The position numbers and the translations under genes were made by a program. DNA of 64,000 nt. Source: Cryptomeria japonica. Lineage: Eukaryota; Streptophyta; Pinopsida; Cupressales; Cupressaceae. The stretch spans positions 231,192,303-231,256,302 of the forward strand of contig NC_081415.1 of assembly GCF_030272615.1 (NCBI RefSeq), given 5' to 3'. How positions within the stretch are numbered: the first letter of the stretch is position 1; every line of letters starts with the position of its first letter. A model generated the notes under the pieces. The model was not told the origin of the DNA. It did no database searches and saw only the letters and a list, made by a program, of their open reading frames with translations. Below, one piece after another: positions 32,812-44,124 of the stretch.

Positions 32812-33235
32812 AGGCGCGTCTGTGTTGGTGCCAGGAGTTTCTATGTTGGCTAGGCACGTCTGCATTTTTGCCAGGCGCATCTATGCTGGGAAAAGCGTTT
32901 GTGCCAGATGCAAGCATGTTTGCATTGTGCAGGCACGTCTGCATTTTTGCCAGGCGCATCTATGCTGGGAAAAGCGTTTGTGCCAGATGCAAGCATGTTT
33001 GCGTTGTGCAGGCACGTTTGTGCAATGTGGGCACATCTGTGCAGGACAGGCACGTCTATGCAAAGCATAGGCACGTCTGTGTATTTCAGGCACGTCTGTG
33101 CAGAGTAGGTGCATCTGTGCAGAACATAGGCACGTCTGTGTATTTCAGACGCGTCTGTGCAGAGTAGGCGCGTTTGTGTAGTCTGTAAGCGTGTTTATGT
33201 CATGAAGGTGTGTTTATGTCTTCAAGGTCAAATTG
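32812..33235 (+). repeat. GC-rich tandem repeats in the PMD intron (GGCACGTCTGTG family)
   Basis: Imperfect 16-20-base units around GGCACGTCTGTGCA are arranged partly in a ~79-bp higher-order duplication (about 32857-32935 and 32936-33014). Long Cys-rich frames on both strands here are a by-product of the repeats lacking stops. The same word in the opposite orientation occurs in the leader of level 3 (52310-52470, 53690-53900). Confidence 0.82.
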
Positions 33236-33327
33236 GCAGTTCTGTGATGAACATACGTTGTCGATTAGATAAGTTGTTGAGAGGATACGCTCAAGCAGGT
33301 CCTCTAGGGAAGACTAGGATAGATCAA

Positions 33328-33650
33328 GGCACTTTGTGATGAACAGTGGGTACCAAGACATAGTACTTTGTGATGAACAGGGAGTACTAATATGAGCAGC
33401 ACTTTGTGATGAATAGGGAGTGCTAATATGAGTAGAACTTTAAGATGAACAGGGAGTGCAAAACACGTAGTAGTTTGTGATGAACAGGGAGTACCACTAG
33501 GATAGAAGCAACACTTTGTGATGAATAGGGAGTGCTAATATGAGAAGCACTTTGTGATGAACAGGGAGTGCAAAACATGTAGTACTTTGTGATGAACAGG
33601 GAGTACCACTAGGATAGAAGCAATACTTTGTGATGAATAGTGAATGCCAC
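33328..33650 (+). repeat. Tandem repeats with core CTTTGTGATGAACAGGGAGT
   Basis: Nine imperfect copies are spaced 33-45 bases apart. The inter-copy text alternates between forms such as ACTAATATGAG and CCACTAGGATAGAAGCA, so longer units are also repeated. They lie near the 3' end of the predicted PMD intron. Confidence 0.85.
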
Positions 33651-35466
33651 TTTAACTGACACAGTTGATTTGTTTGACTACAGGAGTACCTACCTATGCT
33701 GGAGTCACGGGAGAGATTCTCATCAACTCAGAGGTTATGACTGGAGCTAACTTTTAAGGACAGAGTAGCTATTGAGGTTATGGGTTTGCTGACTGCACTT
33801 GCTAAGAGATGGCACTCAGAGACTTGTACTTTTCATTTGCCGATGGGTGAGATGACAGTCACCTTAGAAGATGTGTATAGGATTCTGAGGATACCGATCG
33901 ATGGGGAGTTGATACCCTATGATCGAGATGGAAACAGGGATGCCCTGAGATGAGTGTTTCAGGATCCGCGATTGGAGATGAGGGCAGGACACATGGCATG
34001 GGATACCATGACATGGACAGGATTGGCACCATTAGTGTTAGGAGGAGTGATCAGTGGGTTCATGTATCCAGACAGAGCGACACGAGGGTTGGTTGTGGGC
34101 TAGGGGAGCACCTTGGAGACACTAGTTACACAGCATACCAGATATGCCTAGAGACCATGCATGCTGGCACACTTTTACTATGAGCTTCATTAGTTTGTTT
34201 AGCATGGATCCGTAGGATTGGGCTGCAGAGTTACATTGTTGCAGGTTTGGGCATATGAGCATCTACCAGTCACATGGTTGATACATTTCAGTGGTCGGGG
34301 TCATGGACATAGTTTTCTTCATCTATATGATATGATTACCTCACAGCCACGGATTGGCAGGTTGGAGCACTAGCGTTGAGTGATCGATGAGATTGACACT
34401 GTGATATGGAGGTCGTACCGCGAGTGCGAGCAGTGGGAGGATGATGCAGTGGATCTACCCTATACCTTCAGGAGTAGATATCTGATTGGGTGGATGCCCT
34501 ATGTATAGGAGAGGTAGTTAGTGGATAGGGTATGCAGGTAGTTTGGCAGGATCCAGCGGATGCCATGGGGTTCCGATATGTATGCACAGACAGTGCGAGA
34601 CCAAGCACACTTTGGGCCACTATTATCATATGATTAGGTCATGATGCAACTAATAGAGATGGTGCCCATGCCATGGGATATGTGGCTTGAGATTGAGGAT
34701 GCAAGTATGGATGTGGAGTACACTGCATGATGGAGATGGTGGGGGGAGAGGTCAACGAAGGAGGTGGGGTGCAGTTGGAGAGAGGAGAGTGGCTCCACGG
34801 AGAGAGAGTGGGGAGGAGGGGCAGGCTCGAGTGGTGAGGGGTCGTGGTGGATTGCCACTACAGGTGCTAGCAGCACAAGGTCCTAGACAGGTGTAGGGAC
34901 AGGGACAGAGGTAGGTACAGGCACAGCCACCAGTACAGGGGGAGCCATAGGCAGAGCCACAAGCATAGGCATAGGGGGCTGAGGAGGAGGAGGATGAGCT
35001 GTTTGAGCTGAGGGAGATCTACCAGGGACAGGCAAAGGAGATCCAGGACCTAGAGAGGGAGACAGCTAGGCTCAGGAAATAGCTGAGGGATACTGAGCGG
35101 GAGTGGGATCAGGCTATCCAGCACTATACTGAGGCTGAGACAGCACTAAGGGCTGGGAGGCAAGCAGCAGAGGACACAGGGGCTAGATACGCCTATGTTT
35201 TGTGGGCAAGGGAGGAGATAGATTATTGGCGAGACCTATACTACGAGGCAGTGCCACCAAAGCAGCGGGTGAGGAGCTTCCGCAGACCATCGTGGACAGC
35301 AATGGCTACTAGAGGGAGTCAGAGGAGACAGGCATCCAGCGGTGGGGTTATGGGTCCTCCACCACCACCAGATAGAGGGGGTAGGAGAGATGATCCTAGG
35401 GTAGGTCCTTCTAGGGCTCAGACTCCATCGAGGCCAGGCAGCTCCGAGGGAAGGAGTTCATCATAG

Positions 35467-37142
35467 CCATAGAGGGTTCCCTATGTATCAGTTTTGTACT
35501 ATTTTGTATTATGATGTAGACACCTTCAGGTGATTGTAGCCATATGATTTTAACATCATTGTATCATGACACTTTTGATTATATATATGAGATGATTCAT
35601 CTTTGTGGAAGCTATATGCATGTGTACCTATGTGATGCTTATGTTTTATGATGTATGTTTCTATGTGATGATTATGATATGGATGCAAATATATACATGT
35701 TGTAATGCACTATTTTTGTTTTTTTATGTTTTTAATATGTTATGTATGATGCAAATGTGAATGTATGAAATGCAGATGAATATGATAATGCAAATAACTA
35801 TTTACATGATGAGAATGTAAAATGTGTTAACATGTGTTGTGTGCAGGATGTGATGCAATTGTGATATCTATATGTGTGTATGAAATGCTTAATATGTGGT
35901 AATGCAAGTGCAACTACATGAAATGCAAATATTTTTGGTGTGTCATTATACTTAGTCATATGATGGCGAGCTACATGAACTCAAGAAGGACGATGGAAGT
36001 CAATCAAGAAAGGGCGATGGAAGATAGAAGATATGGAAGTGAGAGAGCTTCTTGTGTGTTATCATCATTGAGCTTTATAATGGAAAAATAGGTTATGACA
36101 ATCGAGGTATATGTTTGACCCAAAAAGTCATTGTACCTGTTTGCATGGAGATAAGATAGTCGCAAACAAGGAATACCCCAGTTCATACTAGACTCATAGT
36201 GTCCTCATATCCTTGGACAAGTCATAGCATTACTAAGAGACAATCCACAGACAACAAAGAAAATAGGTAACGATACCCCATCCTCGCCTTTCTAGTCAAA
36301 GACATCCTGGAGATAGAATCTCTAGTCAGAGACATCTCGGAAAAGCTAAAAGACACGTCACTAGAAAGATAAAATCAAAAGAAAACCAAGACTCGACACC
36401 AACATCCACTATAGTCCTCAAGTTTTAGTGTCTCTTGTCACTTGTATAAGTCTTATTTGATTGTGGTCACAATGTTTACTTTCACAAAAAGGATAGATAG
36501 CACTGAACCATAATGTTGTCTGAGTCTGTTGAAAGATTTGATTTGTTGAAGCCCATCGTTGCTGATGTGTCTCATCTGAAACTGATTGAATCCATGCAAC
36601 TGATATTTTATTGCAGAGAAGATGGAACTTTATTACGGATTGGCGATGCAAGTGTTTCTTTATTGCGGATTGTGTGCGAATATACTAAAGAAAACTAGAA
36701 GAAACTGTACTCCTCAAAACATGTGATGCTCTCAGTTCCACACCCATTACTAGACGTAGGATTTGCCTTAGCCACAAATAGGAGCTGATTTATTATGGAT
36801 GGAAAAGGATGAAAAGGAATGTTTATTATGAATGACTAACCAATCTTGGGTAGATCAATAACAAGCCATGATGGGAATGTGTAAGTTTATTATGGATGAC
36901 GAGGTTGTGAGTGTGTGCAAAGTGAAATGATGAAAGTGAATCCTAAAGGAGGGAGGAGCAATGTCTCTACACATGGCGCTGGTGACCCAATTTTCACCAT
37001 GGTACTTGCCCAGGGTGCCACCGAAGTGGTTTTCACCATTGAAAAAAATGTTTTTCTATTTTTCAATTTATTTTTTTGTGTCACAAGGCGCCTGTTTGCC
37101 AAGTTTTCACCAAGTAACAATTTTTTATTTTTATGATTTTTT
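35467..37142. other. Spacer between PMD gene and integrase of level 3
   Basis: The two genes converge here. I found no protein similarity. The first part holds ATG- and TAT-rich low-complexity DNA (35600-35950), and the last part a T-rich tract (37030-37170). It would contain the 3' ends of both transcription units. Confidence 0.5.
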
Positions 37143-38350
37143 TTATATTTTTGAATTTTTTGATTTTTTTTTTTTTAAATTGGGATATTCTAGAGAGCTA
37201 TGTGTAAAACCTGCGAAGGTGCATGCTGTTGATAGGATCCTCCAAGGGTTCACCCTCTGTGGTTGAGAGTTGATATGCACTAGATCCATATGTTGTTGTG
37301 ATGATGTAAGGACCAAGCCAGTTTGGTTCGAACTTGCCCTTCTTCTCTCTATCTTATTGATTTTTAGGATTTTCTCTGAGAACCAAGTCACCTACCTCAA
37401 ATATCTGAGGCTTGACTTTATGATTGTAGCTACGACTCATTCATTGTTGATAAGCCTTGAGATGATTAAAAGCAGTTTGTCTTCATTCATCCAATAGTTC
37501 AAGTTCTTGTAAGCGAGAGACCCTGTAGTCTTCATCACTGATAATGTTTTGCAAAGAGACTTGTAAAGAGGGTAACTCGATCTCAATAGGCAAGATAGCT
37601 TCAGTGTCATAGACAAGTGAATAGGGTGTAGCTCCTGTAGGTGTGCGAATGCTTGTGCGGTAAGCCCAAAGTGCGGGATTAAGTTGGATAAGCCAATTAC
37701 GGCCAACGTCATCAACTGTCTTTTTCAAGATTTTAAGGATTGTTTTATTAGACGCCTCAGCTTGACCGTTACCTTGGGGATAATAAGGTGTGAAAAAATG
37801 ATGGGTAATATGGAAGCGGTCACAAAGTTCATGAACATCCTGATTTTTGAAGGGACGTCCGTTATCAGTGATGATGGAAACAGGAATACCGTATCGACAA
37901 ATGATATAGTTGAGAATGAATGTAGCAATTTGTTTTCTAGTGACTTGTGTGAGAGGCACAACTTCGATCCATTTTGTGAAAAACTCTGTGGCAGTGATGA
38001 TGAATTTATGACCGTTGGAAGATGGAGGGTGAATCTTGCCTATGAGATCGAGTCCCCACTAACAAAATGGCCAAGGAGTTGCAATTGGTTGAAGTTCTTG
38101 CGCTGGCGCATGGATGAGGTCTCCATGAAGTTGACACTGCTTACATTTCTTGACAAACTGATATGAATCTTTTTCCATATTGGGCCAGTAATATCCAGTC
38201 TTGATGAGTTTCTTGGCGAAGGTAGGACCACTAGAATGTGGACCACATATACCTTCATGTACTTCACGTAACGCAATCTGAGCTTCGTCACTTTCTAAAC
38301 ATCTAAGAAGAGTTCCATCTAGACCTCGACAGTATAGGATGTTGGCTAAA
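37143..38350 (-). pseudogene. Level 3 integrase
   Basis: The zinc-binding N-terminus lies at about 38330-38090, with His residues in REVHEGICGPHSS and the pair CKQCQLHG. The core follows: WGLDLIG (first Asp) near 38050, SIITDNGRPF (second Asp) near 37870, and GNGQAEASNK (Glu) near 37775. The catalytic triad is therefore preserved. The stretch TPTGATPYSLVYDTEAILPIE near 37630-37570 is typical of Tat integrases. The C-terminus degenerates toward 37143. A stop stands just before WGLDLIG. No chromodomain is seen. Confidence 0.88.
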
Positions 38351-38500
38351 ATGACGTATCAAGAAGATTGGCGAATCAAAGTGTTGCGTTGGTTATTGAA
38401 TAGGTCGAGAGGTAGGATATTGTCATGAAGGTATGCGAAAATGGAACCGTATAACTGGGACTCAGGACCAGCAACACATATCATCATAGTAGGAGTGATT

Positions 38501-39013
38501 TCATATGAGGGAAAGGTTATCCACCAAGAACTCATAGCGGGTCTCATTCAGTGGTAGATCAATTAGTGAAGCAATTGTAGCCATGGCATCCGCAGCTCGA
38601 TTCTGCTCTCTGGGTATCTGCTCAAAGTCTATCTTCATGAAATGTTGTTTCAGGTCATCCACCATTCTTTTGTAATGCATTAATTTGTCATCTTTTGTTT
38701 GGTAGTCATTAGTTGCTTGACAAATTACAAGTTGAGAGTCCCCAAAAACACGAAGTTCATGGATCTTCCATTGAACTGCAATCTGTAATCCAATTGTTAA
38801 TGCCTCATATTCCATTATGTTATTAGTGCAAGGAAATGATAATCGATATGATTTTGGTATAGAATCCCCTTGAGGAGTAATGAAGAGGATGTCAGCTCCT
38901 ACCCCATGCTGTGCGTATGAGCCGTCAAAGTATAGTTGCCAAGGCTTTGCATGTGACACTGTTAAAATGCATTCATCTGGAAATTCTGAAATTAGAGGAA
39001 CATCATCTAACAT
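38501..39013 (-). pseudogene. Level 3 second (archaeal-type) RNase H
   Basis: This 170-residue open frame has the RNase H pattern YFDGSYAQHGVGA, IMEYEALTIGL, VFGDSQLV and NRAADAMA. These supply the four acidic residues D-E-D-D. An additional RNase H of this type after the usual one is a hallmark of the Tat lineage. It lies between RT-RNase H and integrase and is frameshifted relative to both. Confidence 0.87.
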
Positions 39014-39188
39014 GGGAGCATCTGCTAACTAATCTACAATAGCTTGTCCTTTGATTGCTTTTATGTCCACATACTCGATGTTGAATTCACTCAGGAGCAT
39101 CACCCATTTGGCTAGTCGCCCAGTAAGTGTTGCTTTATTGAGAAGGTATTTCAATGGATCGATCCTTGCAACCAACTTAGTCTATGCG

Positions 39189-40328
39189 TTAGCATGTAAT
39201 GTCATAATTTTGTGAAGCAAAGACAACAGTGAGACATGCACGCTCAATTGATGTGTAGTTTAGCTCGTATCCCACCAATGTGCGACTGATATAGTATACT
39301 GCCTTTTCTTTGCCCTCAACAACTTGTGCTAAGAGTGCCCCCAGTGCTGTTGAAGTAGCTGATATGTATAGTAATAGAGGTTGATCTGAAACTGGTGGCA
39401 TCAAAACTGTTGGATTCAGAAGATAATCTTTAAGTGCCTGAAAAGCTTGTTGACAATTATCATCCCATTTGAATTTGATGTTTTTATGTAGCAAGTGCTG
39501 AAAGGGATTACACTTATCTGCAAGTTGTGCTATGAATCTTCGTATGGACTAGAGTCTCCCTTGCAAAGATCGAAGTTGACTAATATTTCTTGGTGGTTGC
39601 ATCTCTAGGATGGCCTTGACTTTTGCTGGATCGGCTTCGATTCCTCTTTTTGATACAATGAATCCTAGGAGCTTCCCGGAGGTTACTCCAAAGACACATT
39701 TCTTGGGGTTTAATCTTACTTTATAGTTTTCCAACTGATCAAAGATGACTGAAAGTATGTCCAAATGTGTATCTTTGTCTATTGATTTACCCAAGAGGTC
39801 ATCAACATAATCTTCCACAGCAATGTGCATGAGATCATGAAAGATAGTAGTCATGGCTCTTTGATATGTAGCGCCTGCATTTTTTAGCCCAAAGGGCATA
39901 ACATTCCAGCAGAAAGTTCCCCAAGGACAAGTGAATGTTGTTTTGTGCTGGTCCTCGGATGCGATTTTTATTTGATTGTAACCAGAGAATCCATCCATCA
40001 AAGATAACATCACATGACCTGCTGTGAGATCAACAATCAAGTCAATATTTGGTAATGGAAAATCATCCTTAGGACAGGCTTTGTTGATGTCTCTGAAATC
40101 TATACATATTCTGATACTACGATCTGGTTTACTGACAGGCACTAAGTTGGAGATCCATTCAGGATAATCAATTGGGCATATGAATCTGACATCCAATAAT
40201 TTCTCAAGCTCTACTTTGACTAATAATGCGACTTGTGGATACATCTTCCTTAATTTCTGTTTCACTGGTTTTGCCCCTGGTTTAACTGTCAAATGATGCA
40301 TTACCAAATCCGAATCCAATCCAGGCAT
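39189..40328 (-). pseudogene. Level 3 reverse transcriptase and first RNase H
   Basis: From ATG 40328, residues 88-105 (KDDFPLPNIDLIVDLTAG), the palm Asp in LMDGFSGYNQIK at about 112, and the catalytic YVDD at 174-177 form a complete Tat-type RT. A TAG after QGRL at 39549 (Gln in relatives) interrupts it. The same frame continues into RNase H (FKWDDNCQQAFQALKDYL, ISRTLVGYELNYTSIERACL) to 39189, where a frameshift occurs. The upstream linker is in the same frame. Confidence 0.9.
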
Positions 40329-41054
40329 ATCAGCGTATGACCATGCAAAGTTGATTTGTTATTCTGTGAAGAAACTTATGAATTTTGACCTTTCTGACTC
40401 TATCAAAGATTGAGCCAGGAATATGTTGTGTGGAACTTCTTCTGTGCCAATGTTTGTTTTGATAGTCTCCTCTACCAACATGGATGACTTTTCCCCATAT
40501 GATACTGGGAGAATGTCGAGCCTTCCATCTTTGGGTGCCTCAGAGAGGTTTTAGCCCTCAGATATGTCCTTTCTTTTTACTTTTTGGGGGTCAGATAGTG
40601 CCACAATGTGGTTTTCACCATAAGACCCTTGGTTTGTTTTTATTTTTATATTTTTGCGACTAGAAGGCCCGACACCCTCACCAAAATATGCCATGCTATT
40701 GAGTTCTATAGTGTATCCCGCTTTATGGTCCCCAGGGTGAAGATCATCTCGTATGCCAAGATAGTCAATAAAAGCTTCATCATTTTGGAATGTGTCAAAC
40801 TGTGCAGGTCCTTCATGGTCCCAGTCAATAAGTTGGTGGTGAACAAGGGGAAGGCCTTTGATGTCTTCAAAGTTAGCAGGGCTAAGAGTGAAGATGCATT
40901 TATATTCAGGTATGTCGAGGTAGTTATCAAAGTCATCATTGTCACTCTCCTCATTAGTCTCAATCATGAACGAATCCAAATTATCATGACTAGTAGCGCA
41001 TTCTGGGACAGGTGTTCTCATTATATGTGATTTCAACCTAGGACCTAGAGGCAA
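40329..41054 (-). pseudogene. Level 3 acidic linker between G-patch and RT
   Basis: It stays in the same frame as RT, with a 167-residue open stretch (41054-40551) rich in Asp and Glu (NEESDNDDFDNYLDIPEY). Stops at 40551 and near 40360 separate it from RT. I know of no domain. Tat-lineage polyproteins usually have a variable acidic region here. Confidence 0.65.
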
Positions 41055-41120
41055 GGACTGTATGAGATCCTCCGGGGTTGTTTCTTGACCAACTTTGAAT
41101 TTTTCATAAAATTCCTCTTC

Positions 41121-41663
41121 TTATGTGGGTTCATTTGGCTCTTTGAATGTCTTAGTGACCTCGTAGTCACTGGCGGATTTATCTGAACCCCATTCCCATT
41201 CATTGGAGTCTGTGGAATAGCGATTCTCTTGTTGAATTTTGGTAGCTTTGATTTGTAATGCTTCTTCTGTCCTTTGAGTGTGGACCTTGGAAGTCATGAA
41301 ACCAAGTCCCCTCGAGCATTCCTTTTTGAATGTCAATTTAGGTTGTAAAGGTTCAATGATGCCTTCCTTTCTTAAGCCAAGAGGGCTTTTGCCATCATAC
41401 CCAATTTTTTGTAGGATCTTGAACCCTTTGCCATACTTTTCACATGGTATGTTGATGTGATCTTGTGTATCATTTTCAAGGTCTTTGCAAAGCATTTTGT
41501 ATAAGTCTTCCTCTTCCAGTTCACCCCATCTTTGAAAGATAGGAGGGTCCCATTTGAGTATAATGATAGATACCTGCTTATTAGGATGTGGTCTTCCATA
41601 TTCTTTTGGTGAACTCATGACTTGTTGTAAGTACATTGTTTGATTCAAAGTGTATTCACCCAT
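41121..41663 (-). pseudogene. Level 3 G-patch-like domain
   Basis: The 180-residue frame contains EKYGKGFKILQKIGYDGKS followed about 25 residues later by SRGLGF. This matches the glycine spacing of G-patches and the C-terminal part of the element B protease ORF. It lies directly downstream of the protease and upstream of RT, in the same frame, bounded by single stops (TAG near 41675, TAA at 41121). G-patches are RNA-binding and, in some retroviruses, part of the protease. By analogy it may tether protease or RT to RNA. Confidence 0.75.
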
Positions 41664-41672
41664 GCCCTTGTC

Positions 41673-42230
41673 CTAAAATTTGCCTTTAAGCTCACCTTGT
41701 TTTGATGTCGAAGGTTTTAATGACTCAGGATCAATGTATGCAGAAGAAGGAACAACTTCGCAATTACTGGGAATGATCATCCCAGTTTTCGGTCTCAAGT
41801 TATTGCAGTATATGAATGGATTAGGATCTCCATTAACTATTATTTCAACTCCATTGTGAGGAAACTTAATGCATTGGTGATATGTAGATGGGATTGCCCT
41901 CATTTCATGAATCCAAGGACATCCTAGTAATATATTGTATGTGAGATCTAGGTCTAGGACTTGACAAACCACATCCTTTGTAACTGGCCCAACTCTGAGA
42001 GGTAAGGTGACTGTGCCTTTAGATGAACGCTCTTTGTCATCATATACCTTGATGGTAATTTTGTTTGTAGAATTCACAGCTTTATCAGAATACCCCAATT
42101 GTTTAATAGTGCTCAATGTACAAATGTTCAGACCTACTCCTCCATCTATTAGGACTCATTTTATTCGATGTTTATGTATGAAAGCTTCAATGTGTAAAGG
42201 TGCATTATGTGGTTGACTTATGGAGGCATC
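41673..42230 (-). pseudogene. Level 3 aspartic protease, downstream part
   Basis: This holds the active site VLIDGGVGLNI near 42150 (catalytic Asp retained; a TGA three codons before it stands where Arg is expected). The conserved LTYNILLGCPWIHEMRAIPS lies near 41940-41880. The N-terminal part lies at 49600-49326, across the level 4 insertion, and the two join in frame through a single GCATC copy. Confidence 0.87.
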
Positions 42231-43327
42231 TGTAAAGTGGAAAATCAAACCCTAGGTGTTCCCCCACTCCAAGGAGAGAGAAAGGAGGTCACTAGGGTTG
42301 ACGATTTTCACTTAGGAGGGACTTTACATTCAAAAGAGGGGTTGAAACTCACAAGATCCAATCCCACACAATGTAAGATTGAATTCTATATGAGTTTCAA
42401 GGGTTGAGACATCAAGGATACCCTCTTTTGTAAAGAATGTAGATAGAAGGATTGAACTAGGAGTGCATGTAAAGTAAGAAAGATTCGCTTATAAACGGAG
42501 ATAGGGACATGGGATGAAGTTGCAGACCTGAAATTAGTAGTAAAATGTCGAGACGATGTTGTCCTGCAAATTTGAGAGAAAGTTGACGGGATGATGGCAC
42601 CCGGAGTGCACACGGTCCTCCGAAAAATCCGCGAAACGAAGGGGGATCTATTCGTCTCTGCACAAGGATTCCAGATCTTCAATTACAGTCGCGTACCTGC
42701 AACATGCGAAGGTGTAATGATGTTGTATGTTATATGTTGTAAGTGATCTCCTCTTCAATGGTTGAATCCTTGTCTTGAATGCAACACCTAGCCTTGAATG
42801 GAGACCTAGAATGCTCAATTGCTTGAAGGAATGCTTGAATGCTTGAATGTTTGAATGTTTGAATGTTTGCCTATCACTTCCGCCTCTTGTACATGTATGT
42901 TTTCTACCACCCTCTTTTCTGGGAGGGGAAATGTAGTTTATATACTTGTCAATTAGGGTTAGGAGACTGATTTTTCCGACCTTAGGCCGACCTAGGAACA
43001 TTATTTTCCAAATTGCAAACTTAAAGACCCGATGCCCAACAAGAGACCAGGCCCAAAATAGGGCCAGGGACCAGGGCACTGGGCGCCATGGTCCTGAGGG
43101 ACCAGGGCGCTAGGCACCATGGTCCTGAAGGACTAGGGTGTTGGGCGCTATGGTCCCACCTCCCGAGATAGCAGGGTGTAAGGAGGATCAGGCCAAGGTG
43201 CAGAAATATACAGTTTTTGATGTCGCAAATAGGTTTCGGGGTCTCCATTCAGGTTCAACATTGTACCGCCATCGTGAAGACCCAAATGCAGTCGAAATTG
43301 CAAGTGTCACAATTTTACGACGCTACA
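42231..43327 (-). repeat. Level 4 3' LTR
   Basis: It pairs with 48229-49325. Three ~32-bp GC-rich dyad units of the form GGACCAGGGCGC…CCATGGTCC lie at 43067-43157. A TTGAATG tandem stretch lies near 42830-42867. Confidence 0.93.
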
Positions 43328-43381
43328 TTTAGCCCCCACTTTAGCGGGAGTATAAGCGTATGCCCATACTTTCGGTAAAGT
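43328..43381 (-). promoter_or_regulatory. Level 4 polypurine tract with overlapping stem-loop
   Basis: The PPT AAAGTGGGGGCTAAA (minus) is at 43328-43342. Bases 43338-43353 pair with 43366-43381: 16 positions, one mismatch, two G-U, with a 12-base loop. Confidence 0.75.
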
Positions 43382-44124
43382 ACAAGGAAACAACATTGAA
43401 AGACTTTCACCACATCAAGGAGGCAAGATACACCAAGCCCCCAGTGGAGTCAGGATCTTACAACTTCAATTGACAAAGTAAAAGGGAAGATCACAAGGGA
43501 GAACCATGACTGTTCATAGTAAGGTTCCCTCACTATGAGTCATGCAAGAAAAATACCAAAAATTTTCAAGGCAAAGCTATATTCGTCAAGCAATTTTCAA
43601 GTATCTTGAAGAGATATGAACGGAGTGTATGCCCCCTACGTTAAAGCGATCACACATGCCTCATCGGGGGTGATTGCTTTAAGGTAGTGATACATATAAG
43701 AAATGAGAAGGGAAAGGAGCACGTTATCACAAGGATTTAGCCCCCAAGTGTGAGATAAGCCCAAGGATAATAGACACAAAACACAAAGCACGAGGTGACT
43801 TCACTTTCCTTGGGGTCAGTATGCTATATGATAATTCATGTATATCATATGTATGTATGCATAATTGTTCTTCATTCCCCAATCAAGGAAGGTCACCTAG
43901 AAGAAGGGAACACATGTGTCTTTTAAGTCAACATGAGAGAGACCAAAAGAGATCTCAATGCTTTGCATCATCCTCAAGTAGACAGCACTAAGGACAAAAA
44001 ATAGAAAAATGAGAATAACACATAGAAGAAGTAACAAAAGAGATCAAGAGAGGAGGAGAGAGTCTGCTATGCTAATGAACTAGTCTAGCACGTCATCCAC
44101 CCCCTGATCTTGCTAATCAATATT
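43382..44124. other. Level 4 3' untranslated region with second hairpin and G-tract
   Basis: There is no coding similarity. TATGCCCCC at 43628-43636 is followed by a 13-bp stem with one G-U (43641-43653 with 43670-43682), outwardly extended by three pairs. Confidence 0.6.

Larger units (their letters stand above)
32643..35466 (+). pseudogene. Plant mobile domain (MAIN-like) protein, antisense to its host retrotransposon
   Basis: Exon 1 (32643-32708, MALVHRFDRVCRF) ends at a consensus donor GTAAGT. An acceptor TTGACTACAG ends at 33683, and exon 2 continues in phase. Exon 2 shows the PMD signature: LLTALAKRWHSETCTFHLP, then VTLEDVYRILRIPIDGELI near 33790-33915, and further PMD-like blocks to about 34730. 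After a frame change near 34700-34760 come a Gln-rich stretch, a coiled coil (about 34990-35200) and a basic, Pro/Ser-rich tail ending at 35466. PMD proteins (MAIN, MAIL1) act in silencing and genome stability in Arabidopsis, and PMDs also ride in plant transposons. Exon 2 holds about 18 stops, all TAG or TGA, so this copy is dead. Confidence 0.82.

Noticed and set aside
32783-33339. Overlapping Cys-rich open frames on both strands, up to 99 residues
   Set aside because: They are open in several frames at once because the tandem units lack stop codons. The peptide periodicity simply mirrors the DNA repeat.
33328-33650. CRISPR-like look of regularly spaced 20-base repeats
   Set aside because: Spacers are themselves repeated and variable in length, there are no cas genes, and the context is a plant retrotransposon.
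37684-38166. 160-residue plus-strand frame
   Set aside because: It is the shadow of the level 3 integrase, which has clear catalytic motifs on the other strand.
40608-41030. 140-residue plus-strand frame
   Set aside because: It is the shadow of the acidic linker of level 3, which is in frame with RT.
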